A stretch of 18,161 nt of DNA from CAYGZM01 sp964354365 (GTDB taxonomy: Bacteria; Planctomycetota; Phycisphaerae; Sedimentisphaerales; Anaerobacaceae): assembly GCA_964354365.1 (NCBI GenBank), contig CAYGZM010000068.1:1-18161 (forward strand), in the 5' to 3' direction. Below the pieces are notes generated by a model. That model searched no databases and was not told the DNA's origin. It worked only from the letters and a program-made list of their open reading frames with translations. Below, one piece after another: positions 7,154 to 14,968 of the stretch. Within the stretch, counting starts at the first letter, position 1. Each line of letters starts with the position of its first letter. A program made the position numbers and the translations under genes.

Positions 7154-9709
7154 ATGTGCTCGAAAAACGGTCTCTACAGATTCAACGAAATTGAGAAGAA
7201 GTGGCAGCAGTTCTGGCAGCAGCGAAGAACCTTTCGCGCAGAGGACTGCGACAGTTCCAGGCCCAAGTACTATGTCCTGGATATGTTCCCCTACCCCAGC
7301 GGCCAGGGCCTGCACGTCGGCCATCCCGAAGGCTACACCGCCAGCGATATAATTGCGCGGTACAAGCGGATGAAGGGCTTCAACGTCCTGCACCCCTTCG
7401 GGTGGGACGCCTTCGGCCTGCCCGCCGAGCAGCACGCCATAAAGACCGGCACGGCTCCCGGAAAGACAACCCGCAAAAACATCGACAATATGCGCCGCCA
7501 AACCAAATCGCTCGGATTCAGCTATGACTGGGACAGGGAGGTAAATACCACCGATCCCAATTACTACAGGTGGACGCAGTGGATTTTCCTCAAGCTCTTC
7601 AACAGCTACTTCGACCAGGCCGAGCAAAAGGCCAAGCCGATAGAACAGTTGCCGATACCCCCCGGCCTGACCGAAGCGCAAAAGCAAAACTACATCGACG
7701 ATCATCGCCTCGCTTACGAGGCCGAGGTCCCGGTCAACTGGTGCCAGGAGCTGGGGACCGTCCTGGCTAATGAAGAGGTTGTCGGCGGGGTCAGCGAACG
7801 CGGCGGACACCCCGTAGTCAGAAAGCCGATGCGCCAATGGATGCTGCGGATAACAAAATACGCAGAGAGACTGCTCGAAGACCTCGAACTGGTGGATTGG
7901 CCCTATTCGATAAGGAAGCTCCAGACCGACTGGATCGGCAGGAGCGTCGGGGCCGACGTCGATTTCAAGGTCGATGGCTTCGACGAGACCATTCGCGTCT
8001 TCACCACCCGCCCCGATACGCTCTTCGGCGCAACGTATATGGTATTGGCGCCCGAACACCCGCTCGTGGATAAGATCACGGCGCCGCAGAACAGACAAGC
8101 CGTTCGCAAATACCGCGACCAGGCCGCACGCAAGAGCGACCTCGACCGCACCGACCTGGCAAAAGAGAAAACAGGCGAGCCTTTGGGCGCCTTCGCCGTC
8201 AACCCGGTCAACAACGAGAAGATCCCCATCTGGATAAGCGATTATGTCCTCATAAGCTACGGCACCGGCGCAATTATGGCCGTGCCGGCGCACGACGACC
8301 GCGACTTCGAGTTCGCAACGAAATTCAGTCTGCCGATTGTGCCTGTTGTCGAGCCGCCCGATGCCGGGCAGGCCGACCTCGTCAGGCAGGACAAATTATG
8401 CTTCATCGGCGACGGCACGGCAATCAACAGCGGCCGGTTCAACGGCCAGTCAACCGCCCAGTTCAAGGAAAACATAACAAACTGGCTTGCCGAAAGAGGC
8501 CTGGGTCAGAAATCAATAAACTACAAGCTCCGCGACTGGCTTTTCAGCCGCCAGCGCTATTGGGGCGAGCCATTCCCGATTCTGCACACCGAAGACGGCC
8601 GGGTCATAGGGCTTCCGGAGAACGACCTGCCGCTAATACTGCCGGATGTCGAGGACTATAAGCCCGCGGGCGCCGGCGAGCCGCCATTAGCCAACGTTCA
8701 CGATTGGGTCAACGTCACCCTCCCCGACGGCACGAAGGCAAAACGAGAAACAAACACAATGCCCCAGTGGGCCGGGAGCTGCTGGTACTACCTGCGATAC
8801 CTCGACCCGCAAAATATGGACAAGGGCTGGGGCCCGCAAAAGGAAAAATACTGGATGCCCGTCGATCTGTACATCGGCGGCGCTGAGCACGCCGTCCTGC
8901 ACCTATTGTATTCACGCTTCTGGCACAAGTTCCTTTACGACCTCGGCTGCGTCAGCACCAAGGAGCCGTTCACCAAGCTCGTCAACCAGGGAATGATCCT
9001 CGGCGAGGACGGCCAGAAGATGAGCAAGTCACGCGGCAACGTAATCAACCCCGACAAGGTCGTCACCGACTACGGCGCCGACTCGATGCGCCTGTACGAG
9101 ATGTTTATGGGCCCGCTCGAGGCAATAAAGCCCTGGAGTATGCAGGGAGTCGAGGGCGTGCACCGATTCCTGCAAAAGGCCTGGCGGGCCGTCGTCGATG
9201 AGGCCGCCGGCGAGCTCGACGAAGCTGTAAGGGACGCCCGGCCCGATGAGGCCACGCTTAGACTGCTGCACCAGACTATAAAGAAGGTCGGCGAAGATAT
9301 AGAGACCTTCGGCTTCAACACGGCCATAAGCGCGATGATGATCTTCATAAATCACCTCGGCAAGCAGGCTATCAGGCCCAAATCGGTCGTCGAGCAGTTT
9401 GTCCTGGTCCTCGCCCCCTTCGCGCCGCATATCGCCGAGGAGCTGTGGCAAAAGCTCGGCCACAACGACACTTTAGCCTACGAGCCGTGGCCTGTGTATG
9501 ACAAAGAGCTTGTCAAGGAAAAGGAAATCGAGCTGGCGGTGCAGGTCAACGGAAAAATAAGGGATAGAATCGTCGTCCCCGCCGACGCCGACGAAGAGCA
9601 GATAAAGAGTCAAGCATTAGGCAGCGCAAAGGTGCAGACTGCGATGGCCGGTAAGGACGCCAAGAAGGTAATTGTGGTCAAACCAAGAATAGTGAGCATA
9701 ATCACATAG
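7154..9709 (+). CDS. leuS: Leucyl-tRNA synthetase
   Basis: This 851-residue class I aminoacyl-tRNA synthetase charges tRNA-Leu with leucine in the cytosol. The HIGH motif is HVGH at 54-57 within PYPSGQGLHVGH, and the KMSKS loop is at 622-626. The CP1 editing domain is recognisable by TTRPDTLFGATYMV and by AVPAHDDRDFEF, which holds the conserved Asp used in amino-acid discrimination. Length is close to that of other bacterial LeuRS (about 860). An insertion of about 30 residues at 155-186 precedes VNWC, and the nearby zinc-site Cys residues seen in some bacteria are missing (GVSERGG). The ATG at 7154 has GAGGTG seven nt upstream. It is the first gene of a co-directional group reaching 13227. 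Confidence 0.98.
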   Translation: MCSKNGLYRFNEIEKKWQQFWQQRRTFRAEDCDSSRPKYYVLDMFPYPSGQGLHVGHPEGYTASDIIARYKRMKGFNVLHPFGWDAFGLPAEQHAIKTGTAPGKTTRKNIDNMRRQTKSLGFSYDWDREVNTTDPNYYRWTQWIFLKLFNSYFDQAEQKAKPIEQLPIPPGLTEAQKQNYIDDHRLAYEAEVPVNWCQELGTVLANEEVVGGVSERGGHPVVRKPMRQWMLRITKYAERLLEDLELVDWPYSIRKLQTDWIGRSVGADVDFKVDGFDETIRVFTTRPDTLFGATYMVLAPEHPLVDKITAPQNRQAVRKYRDQAARKSDLDRTDLAKEKTGEPLGAFAVNPVNNEKIPIWISDYVLISYGTGAIMAVPAHDDRDFEFATKFSLPIVPVVEPPDAGQADLVRQDKLCFIGDGTAINSGRFNGQSTAQFKENITNWLAERGLGQKSINYKLRDWLFSRQRYWGEPFPILHTEDGRVIGLPENDLPLILPDVEDYKPAGAGEPPLANVHDWVNVTLPDGTKAKRETNTMPQWAGSCWYYLRYLDPQNMDKGWGPQKEKYWMPVDLYIGGAEHAVLHLLYSRFWHKFLYDLGCVSTKEPFTKLVNQGMILGEDGQKMSKSRGNVINPDKVVTDYGADSMRLYEMFMGPLEAIKPWSMQGVEGVHRFLQKAWRAVVDEAAGELDEAVRDARPDEATLRLLHQTIKKVGEDIETFGFNTAISAMMIFINHLGKQAIRPKSVVEQFVLVLAPFAPHIAEELWQKLGHNDTLAYEPWPVYDKELVKEKEIELAVQVNGKIRDRIVVPADADEEQIKSQALGSAKVQTAMAGKDAKKVIVVKPRIVSIIT

Positions 9710-9769
9710 CGCTGCGTGCCAGTTGAAATGATGATTGTGTGGAAGAGCGCGGTTATTCTCAGCAGTATA

Positions 9770-10321
9770 ATGATGTGCACCGAAATCGAAGCAAAGCTGA
9801 AAGTCAATTCGCACGAGCAAGTCGAGCGCAGGCTCACTGAGCTCGGCGCCGAATTTATCGCAGAGCAGTCGCAGACGGACTGCCACTTTGATGACGCCAA
9901 CGCAACCCTGAGCAATGGCGACAGGGCGCTGCGACTGAGACGGCAGCTTGTCGGCAGCGGCACGCGATTCTTCCTGACCTACAAAGGCCCTAAAGAAAAG
10001 AGCAATTTCAAGAAAAGGCAGGAGATAGAAGTCGAAATCAGCGACGCCTCTTCAATGGAGAAACTGCTCTCGGCCCTGGGCTACAAAAAAGTGATGACCG
10101 TTGAAAAAACACGGTGCCTCTGGCGGCTGAGTGAATGTGAAGTCGCCCTCGACAGCCTGCCTTTGTTGGGGGATTTTGTGGAAATAGAAGGGCCGGACGA
10201 CGAGACAATCAACAGTGTCCGCAAAAGCCTCGGATTGTCCGGGGCGCCGCACATAGCGAAAAGCTACGCAGCTTTGACAAAGGCAAAGCTCCACGAGCGG
10301 CGGCACGACGCGGCCAAGTGA
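9770..10321 (+). CDS. CYTH-domain protein (class IV adenylate cyclase / triphosphatase superfamily)
   Basis: The N-terminus carries the diagnostic ExExK motif (E5-I-E7-A-K9), and Arg/Lys/Glu-rich strands typical of the triphosphate tunnel fold follow: RALRLRRQ, FFLTYKGP, KRQEIEVEI, EKTRCLW, FVEIEGP. CYTH proteins bind triphosphates with metal ions and act as adenylate cyclase (CyaB type), inorganic triphosphatase or thiamine triphosphatase; sequence alone does not say which. The start is uncertain: ATG codons at 9770 and 9773 put ExExK at the usual place, whereas GTG 9716 and ATG 9728 would add a hydrophobic extension. With 9770 the product is 183 residues. It lies about 60 nt after leuS, and its stop overlaps the start of the lipid kinase by 4 nt (GTGA), which implies translational coupling. 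Confidence 0.85.
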   Translation: MMCTEIEAKLKVNSHEQVERRLTELGAEFIAEQSQTDCHFDDANATLSNGDRALRLRRQLVGSGTRFFLTYKGPKEKSNFKKRQEIEVEISDASSMEKLLSALGYKKVMTVEKTRCLWRLSECEVALDSLPLLGDFVEIEGPDDETINSVRKSLGLSGAPHIAKSYAALTKAKLHERRHDAAK

Positions 10322-11438
10322 GAATATACAGCCTGCTTATGAAACCGCAAGACGGTTACATTGCATACATAGTAAATCCAAAGTCCGGCGCATCGAGCAG
10401 CAAGCTGACCGGACGGCGCTTTCAGCAATACCTGCTCCATCGCCGGTTCGACGTCAGGGCAAATCTAACGGTCTCGCTCGAACACGCCCGCCAGCTCGCC
10501 GCCAACGCCTCAAGCGATCACGACTGTGCGTTGATCGTCGTTGTCGGCGGCGACGGCACGGTCAGAGAGGTCGCGCACGGACTGGAAGGCAGTGACAAAC
10601 CCCTGCTCATCATCCCCTACGGGACGGAAAACCTCCTTGCAAGCGAGCTGGGGTACGACGAGAAATTAAAGACGCTAATCAGGACGTTCGAGGCCGAGTA
10701 CGTTCGGCCTCTGGACCTGGGCAGGTCAAACGGCAGGTGTTTCACATCCATAGCCGGTTTCGGATTCGACGGCCAGGTCGTTGACCGCGTCCACCGGCAG
10801 CGAAGCGGTAACATAAACTACTTCGATTATTTCTGGCCTATCTGGCGAGCCTTTTGGGAGTACAAGTTCAAACCGATGAAGGTGCAAGTTGACGGAGAAG
10901 AAATCTTCGAAGGTCGCGGCCTCGTCTTCGTCGGAAACATCTCAAGATACGCCATGGGCCTCAAGATACTCCAGCACGCCGACTTCGGCGACGGGCTGCT
11001 CGATGTCTGCATTTATAAATGCGCATCCCAGCTTCACCTGGCCAAGCACTCGGCCATGACGGTCTTCAAACGGCACGCAAAAGGCAGGGACGTCATTTAC
11101 CGCCAGGGCAAAGACATCTGCGTCAGCTCCGATGCCACCGGCATAATGACTGAAATCGACGGCGACCCGGGGCCGCCCCTGCCCGCACAAATCACGGTNN
11201 NNNNNNNNNNNNNNNNNNNNNNNNNNNNNNNNNNNNNNNNNNNNNNNNNNNNNNNNNNNNNNNNNNNNNNNNNNNNNNNNNNNNNNNNNNNNNNNNNNTA
11301 ATGACTGAAATCGACGGCGACCCGGGGCCGCCCCTGCCCGCACAAATCACGGTGATACCGCACGCCGTAAATGTAATGGTGCCGCAAGGCGCAAAGCCCG
11401 CCGGAATCAGAACGAGAATTATCAGGGCAATGGGATAG
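10318..11438 (+). CDS. Diacylglycerol-kinase-family lipid kinase, interrupted by an assembly gap
   Basis: The N-terminal part matches the DAGK/YegS/BmrU fold: YIVNPKSG near the start, the nucleotide-binding GGDGT at 77-81, IPYGTENLLA, and later IAGFGFDGQVV and HADFGDGLLDV. Such enzymes phosphorylate diacylglycerol or related lipids at the inner membrane. The GTG at 10318 overlaps the CYTH stop; ATG 10339 is an alternative. A run of 100 N (11199-11298) breaks the frame. The 55 nt before the gap (11144-11198) and after it (11299-11353) are identical; if they are one overlap, removing 155 nt gives a continuous 321-residue ORF ending at 11438 with the tail IPHAVNVMVPQ...IIRAMG. That tail suits the family. 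As printed, the sequence is frameshifted after the gap, so the coordinates include artificial bases. Confidence 0.88.
11144..11198 (+). repeat. 55-nt sequence repeated across the N gap, left copy
   Basis: Identical to 11299-11353 at the other side of the N run. Both encode the same piece of the lipid kinase. This is best explained as overlapping contig ends that were scaffolded without merging. Confidence 0.9.
11199..11298. other. Assembly gap of exactly 100 N
   Basis: A round 100-N run is the usual placeholder for a gap of unknown size. The identical 55-nt flanks suggest the real gap size is negative, meaning the two contigs overlap. Confidence 0.95.
11299..11353 (+). repeat. 55-nt sequence repeated across the N gap, right copy
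   Basis: Identical to 11144-11198. When the two copies are collapsed, the kinase frame reads through without a stop until 11436-11438. Confidence 0.9.
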
Positions 11439-11463
11439 TTCGGTAGTAGTTGGGATTCGATGT

Positions 11464-12288
11464 ATGAAAAAAGGAAATTTCACAATAGCTGATGTCGAAG
11501 TGGGCCTGGACGCACCCTTATTCGTGATGGCAGGCCCCTGCGTGATTGAGAGCAAAGAAATCTGCCTCGACATCGCAGAGCGGCTCGTCGAAATCGCCCG
11601 TTCAACCGGCGTCCCAGTTATCTTCAAGGCCAGCTTCGACAAGGCCAACCGCAGCAGCATCTCCAGCTTCCGCGGGCCTGGACTCGAAAAAGGTCTTGAC
11701 ATCCTCGCGGCGGTCCGCCGGCGGACGAATCTGCCGATTACAACCGACGTCCACGAGCCGGCCCAGGCCGAAGCCGTTGCGAACGTTGTTGACTGCCTCC
11801 AGGCGCCCGCCTTTCTCTGCAGACAAACGGACCTGCTCTGTGCCTGCGCGCGAACAGGCAAGCCCGTGAATGTGAAGAAGGGCCAGTTTGTATCGCCCGA
11901 CGAAATGAAGAACGTGGTCGAGAAGCTCCGCGCCTGCGGCGGCAGCAAGATTCTGCTCACAGAACGCGGCACGTTCTTCGGCTATAACCGCCTGGTCAAC
12001 GATATGACCGCCATTGAGACAATGAAGAACCTGGGCGTGCCGGTGGTCTTCGATGCCACTCACAGCACCCAGCAGCCCGGCGGCCTCGGCAATGCAACAG
12101 CCGGCCGGCGAGAGATGGCCCCCGTGCTCGCCAGGGCCGCCATAGCCGCCGGCGCAAATGGCCTTTTTCTCGAAGTCCATACCGACCCGGACAACGCCAG
12201 GTCTGATGCCACTACTATTATGCCCATAGACTGGCTCGAAGATCTGCTCAAAGTCTGCAAAGACATATTTCATCTAATACGCAAGTAA
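11464..12288 (+). CDS. kdsA: 2-dehydro-3-deoxyphosphooctonate aldolase (KDO-8-phosphate synthase)
   Basis: KdsA joins phosphoenolpyruvate and arabinose 5-phosphate to give KDO-8-phosphate, the precursor of the KDO that links lipid A to the LPS core. The 274-residue product shows the family signatures: AGPCVIES, IFKASFDKANR, SFRGPGLEKGL, TDVHEP, NVKKGQF, RGTFFGYN, FDATHSTQQPGG and FLEVHTDPDNA. Cys26 in AGPC corresponds to the metal-ligand Cys of the metal-dependent class (as in Aquifex); the metal-independent E. coli enzyme has Asn there. The other expected ligands, His in DATHS, Glu in LEVH and a downstream Asp, are also present. It starts 25 nt after the lipid kinase and ends 6 nt before the radical SAM gene, so it sits inside the operon. 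No strong ribosome binding site is seen. It implies an outer membrane with KDO-bearing LPS. Confidence 0.95.
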   Translation: MKKGNFTIADVEVGLDAPLFVMAGPCVIESKEICLDIAERLVEIARSTGVPVIFKASFDKANRSSISSFRGPGLEKGLDILAAVRRRTNLPITTDVHEPAQAEAVANVVDCLQAPAFLCRQTDLLCACARTGKPVNVKKGQFVSPDEMKNVVEKLRACGGSKILLTERGTFFGYNRLVNDMTAIETMKNLGVPVVFDATHSTQQPGGLGNATAGRREMAPVLARAAIAAGANGLFLEVHTDPDNARSDATTIMPIDWLEDLLKVCKDIFHLIRK

Positions 12289-12294
12289 TCAAAC

Positions 12295-13227
12295 ATGCCC
12301 AGACAGTACAAGTATCTCTATGGTCCGGTGCCTTCCAGAAGACTGGGCCGCAGTCTTGGAATCGACATCGTCCCGCTCAAGGTCTGCACGCTCGATTGCG
12401 TCTATTGCCAGCTCGGCAGGAGCACGGAAAAGACCACCCGGCGCAGCGAATATGTCCCCATTGATGCGGTCATCGAGGAGCTCGCCGAAAAAATCAGCCG
12501 CGGCCTGGATGCCGACTTCATAACCATCGCAGGCTCAGGCGAACCGACTCTTAATTCGGGCCTCGGAAAACTCCTGAAAGCCGCCCGTGATATTACCGAT
12601 ATTCCACTGACAGTCCTGACCAACGGCACCCTTTTTTTCAGAGAGGACGTCCGGGCGGACTGTGCACAGGCGGATGTCGTGATGCCCTCGCTCGACGCCG
12701 GTGACGAGCCGACATTCCGGAAAATAAATCGCCCACACAAGGATATTAGCATTGAAAAGCTCGTATCGGGACTCTGCGCGTTTAGAGAGGAGTTCTCCGG
12801 GCGGATATGGCTCGAGGTGTTTCTCGTCGATGATGTGAATACTGATACCGAGCAGATTGCGAAGATCAAAGCGCTGACGGAGCGGATTCGTCCCGACAAA
12901 ATCCATCTCAATACTGCTGTCCGCCCCACCGCGGATGCGAACGTCAAAAAAGTCGCAATCGAAAAGCTCCGCACTATCGCCGCCGCCCTGGGCGACTCCT
13001 GCGAGATAATCGCTGATTTCTCCGCACGCCATCAGCCTCGACACGCCGAAACTACCCCGCAAGACGTCTTTTCAATGCTAAAACGCAGGCCTTGCTCACT
13101 GCAGGACATATCCGCCGGCCTGGGAATCCCACCTGACCTCGCAGTCAAACATCTGGCCGGTCTTCAACGTCAAGGCCTTGTCGAATCCTACGAGAAGAAC
13201 CGGACAATCTTCTTCAAAGCAACATAG
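12295..13227 (+). CDS. Radical SAM protein with C-terminal winged-helix-like domain
   Basis: The 310-residue product has the radical SAM cluster motif C31-TLD-C35-VY-C38, preceded by YGPVPSRRLGRSLGID, a hallmark of the COG0731-type Fe-S oxidoreductases related to wyosine-synthesis enzymes. The glycine-rich SAM-binding segment ITIAGSGEPTLN follows, then TVLTNGTL and the PSLDAGDEPTFRKINRP region. After about residue 250 there is a helix-turn-helix-like part (VFSMLKRRPCSLQDISAGL...LQRQGLVE) that resembles a small winged helix. Radical SAM enzymes use a 4Fe-4S cluster to make a deoxyadenosyl radical; the substrate here is unknown. The gene begins 6 nt after kdsA and is probably the last of the operon. 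No intrinsic terminator is seen after its stop. Confidence 0.88.
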   Translation: MPRQYKYLYGPVPSRRLGRSLGIDIVPLKVCTLDCVYCQLGRSTEKTTRRSEYVPIDAVIEELAEKISRGLDADFITIAGSGEPTLNSGLGKLLKAARDITDIPLTVLTNGTLFFREDVRADCAQADVVMPSLDAGDEPTFRKINRPHKDISIEKLVSGLCAFREEFSGRIWLEVFLVDDVNTDTEQIAKIKALTERIRPDKIHLNTAVRPTADANVKKVAIEKLRTIAAALGDSCEIIADFSARHQPRHAETTPQDVFSMLKRRPCSLQDISAGLGIPPDLAVKHLAGLQRQGLVESYEKNRTIFFKAT

Positions 13228-13507
13228 ATTCACATATCCCCACACCGTGACAGGCCGACAAATTGCTCCAAAATTTGCTCCTAATCTCTTTATATTCACG
13301 TCCTATTTTGTAAAGCCGGCGGCCTTATTCGCCGATAAAAGTCTTGTGGCGTTTTTCAAAGTGTCGATTTTATCCGTCCCACTGAGAAAAACGACGCACC
13401 TGGGTTCTGGTTAATCGCCCGGGTGCGACGAAGAGTATGTTGTTCACTGGGAGTACTTGGCTGACCGGCATATATCGAAGGATTCTCCCCCGGTCCAAGG
13501 TTGCCCG
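13228..13507. other. Intergenic stretch with hairpins, no gene
   Basis: No supported gene lies here. It holds a short GC hairpin at 13317-13334 (CGGCG/CGCCG) without a T run and a longer inverted repeat at 13395-13427, listed separately. A similar 11-12-nt stretch occurs twice near 13261-13281 (AATTGCTCC and ATTTGCTCC). I see no convincing promoter. Confidence 0.5.
13395..13427. repeat. Inverted repeat / hairpin upstream of the 79-residue gene
   Basis: CGCACCTGGG (13395-13404) pairs with CCCGGGTGCG (13418-13427) over 10 bp with one G-T wobble and a 13-nt loop; the stem is bracketed by ACGA on both sides (13391-13394 and 13428-13431). It lies 80 nt before the next start codon and could be an operator, a leader structure or part of a terminator for the gene upstream. 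Confidence 0.55.
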
Positions 13508-13747
13508 ATGAAGAAAGCAAAGCGACAGCTCGTGTTGAACAAGGGTGCGGAAAAGTTCATTTTCCGTTACGAGGCCGGACATGAAGACGACCTTCTCGAT
13601 GCCCTGATCGACCAGGCAAAAAACAAACGCACTGCGTTCGACTGGTTTGACGCCGCCGTACTGAGCTTCAAGCTGACCCAGTCGCTCATCGGCCAGGCAG
13701 ACGAGCTCTTGAGCCAAAATTCGGATGCACAGATTCCTGCAAATTAG
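13508..13747 (+). CDS. Small protein of unknown function
   Basis: The ATG at 13508 has AAGG about seven nt upstream, giving a 79-residue product; a TTG at 13457 in the same frame is less likely. The sequence is a plausible small soluble, mostly helical protein with an acidic middle (EAGHEDDLLDALIDQAKN) and an aromatic patch (TAFDWFDAAVLSFKL). It has no Cys, membrane segment or motif I recognise. It is a single gene in front of the xerC-like gene, 95 nt away, and the two may share a transcript. Coding potential is judged from composition and the ribosome binding site only. Confidence 0.6.
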   Translation: MKKAKRQLVLNKGAEKFIFRYEAGHEDDLLDALIDQAKNKRTAFDWFDAAVLSFKLTQSLIGQADELLSQNSDAQIPAN

Positions 13748-13793
13748 TCACTCTGTGCTTTCCGTAGCGATACAACCGAACACGTTAAAGGTT

Positions 13794-13822
13794 TTGGCAG
13801 AGTAACTGAAACTTATCACAAT
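13794..13822 (+). promoter_or_regulatory. Weak candidate promoter for the tyrosine recombinase gene
   Basis: TTGGCA (13794-13799) and CACAAT (13817-13822) are 17 nt apart. The -35 is good but the -10 is poor, so this is tentative. Confidence 0.3.
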
Positions 13823-13842
13823 ATTTGGCGGATAGGTAAATT

Positions 13843-14856
13843 ATGGAACACAGCAAAATCATTCAGAGATTCTTGGATTATTTAAGATTTGAAAAGAGAT
13901 ATTCCGAACACACCGCGAAGTGTTACGGCGCCGACCTCGGCCAATTCAGCGAGTTCCTCATCGCCGGCTCTGAGGGCGGCCACGAGCCGATCTCATCGTA
14001 TCACGAGCCGGGCGGAGCAGTCACCGCCGTCGCAACGCAGACGAGCGCCCAGGTTGACCACCTGCTTCTTACCACCAACGTCAACACCGTCAGAACGTAC
14101 CTGGCGTTCCTCAACGACAAGCAGTACTCCAAGGCTACGATTGCACGCAAGCTCGCCACCCTGCGAAGCTTCTACAAGTTCCTTGTAAAGAGAAACGAAA
14201 TCACCGCCAACCCGGTGATCGCAGTCAGAACGCCCAAACAGGAGAAAAAGCTCCCCCGCTTCCTCGAGTACGAAGAAGTCAAGAGACTGCTCGAAACGCC
14301 CCCGATGGACAACTGGCTTGGCGCGAGAGATGGGGCCATCCTCGAAACACTCTACAGCACAGGCATAAGGGTCAGCGAGCTTGTCGCCCTGAATATGGAT
14401 GATATTGACTTCCTCGGCGAAATCGTACACGTCAGGGGCAAAGGCAAAAAGGAGAGAATCACGCCGATTAGCTCATCCGCGCTCCAGGTTATTCAGCACT
14501 ATATGGAGTATAGAAACAAGCGCGCCCAGAGTAACAGCAACTTCGACTCAAAGGTCCTCTTCGTGAATAAACACGGCCGCCGGCTGAGCACCAGGAGCGT
14601 CCGGCGAAAGATGGACAAGTATCTGAAGATAGCCGGGCTCGACCCGGCCATCAGCCCGCACACCCTGCGCCACAGCTTCGCCACACACATGCTGAACAAG
14701 GGAGCCGATTTAAGAAGCGTTCAGGAGCTGCTCGGCCACCAGTCGCTCTCAACAACTCAGATATACACGCACCTCACTACTTCAAAACTCAAAGAGGTGT
14801 ATCATAGCGCACACCCGAGAGAGCAGCACGAACCAGGCAGCCCGATACATAATTAA
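13843..14856 (+). CDS. Tyrosine recombinase of the XerC/XerD type
   Basis: The 337-residue product has an N-terminal SAM-like core-binding domain and a C-terminal catalytic domain with all expected residues: R176 (in STGIRVSEL), K200 (in RGKGKKER), H273-x-x-R276 (in SPHTLRHSFA), H299 (in LLGHQS) and the nucleophile Y308 (in TTQIYTH). Xer recombinases resolve chromosome dimers at dif sites and also act on integrated elements. The protein is about 35-40 residues longer than E. coli XerC or XerD; the extra part lies in the N-terminal domain at about residues 45-75 and is Gly/Ser/Thr/Ala-rich. No integrase neighbours, attachment repeats or tRNA are seen, so a housekeeping Xer role is more likely than a phage integrase. 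It cannot be assigned to XerC or XerD specifically. A strong terminator follows at once. Confidence 0.93.
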   Translation: MEHSKIIQRFLDYLRFEKRYSEHTAKCYGADLGQFSEFLIAGSEGGHEPISSYHEPGGAVTAVATQTSAQVDHLLLTTNVNTVRTYLAFLNDKQYSKATIARKLATLRSFYKFLVKRNEITANPVIAVRTPKQEKKLPRFLEYEEVKRLLETPPMDNWLGARDGAILETLYSTGIRVSELVALNMDDIDFLGEIVHVRGKGKKERITPISSSALQVIQHYMEYRNKRAQSNSNFDSKVLFVNKHGRRLSTRSVRRKMDKYLKIAGLDPAISPHTLRHSFATHMLNKGADLRSVQELLGHQSLSTTQIYTHLTTSKLKEVYHSAHPREQHEPGSPIHN

Positions 14857-14871
14857 CCAAAGTGAGCAAAT

Positions 14872-14904
14872 AAAAAAGGCCGCTCCCTCGAGCGGCCTTT
14901 TTTT
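14872..14904 (+). terminator. Intrinsic terminator after the recombinase gene
   Basis: GGCCGCTC (14878-14885) pairs with GAGCGGCC (14890-14897) around a 4-nt loop. The stem is flanked by six A on the left and eight T on the right, so it should work well for the plus-strand gene. The mirrored A tract could also stop minus-strand transcription from the operon ending at 14969. Confidence 0.92.
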
Positions 14905-14968
14905 TATTCTATCGTAAATCGCCCCGCTGGGCATCACGCACTTCACAACGACGAAATCCGGTCCCCCG

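Noticed and set aside
7082..8293. A 403-codon open frame on the minus strand over leuS
   Set aside because: It lies opposite the well-supported leuS coding sequence, has no ribosome binding site or recognisable domain, and is explained by codon bias of the GC-rich gene.
9716..9769. Extended GTG start for the CYTH protein
   Set aside because: It would put 18 extra hydrophobic residues before the ExExK motif, which normally lies within the first ten residues.
13457..13507. Extended TTG start for the 79-residue protein
   Set aside because: The ATG at 13508 has a ribosome-binding-like AAGG at good spacing, and the added residues look non-conserved in composition.
14872..14904. The palindrome after the recombinase gene as a recombination (dif-like) site
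   Set aside because: The GC stem with A and T tracts is a typical intrinsic terminator and lacks the two 11-bp arm layout of dif.
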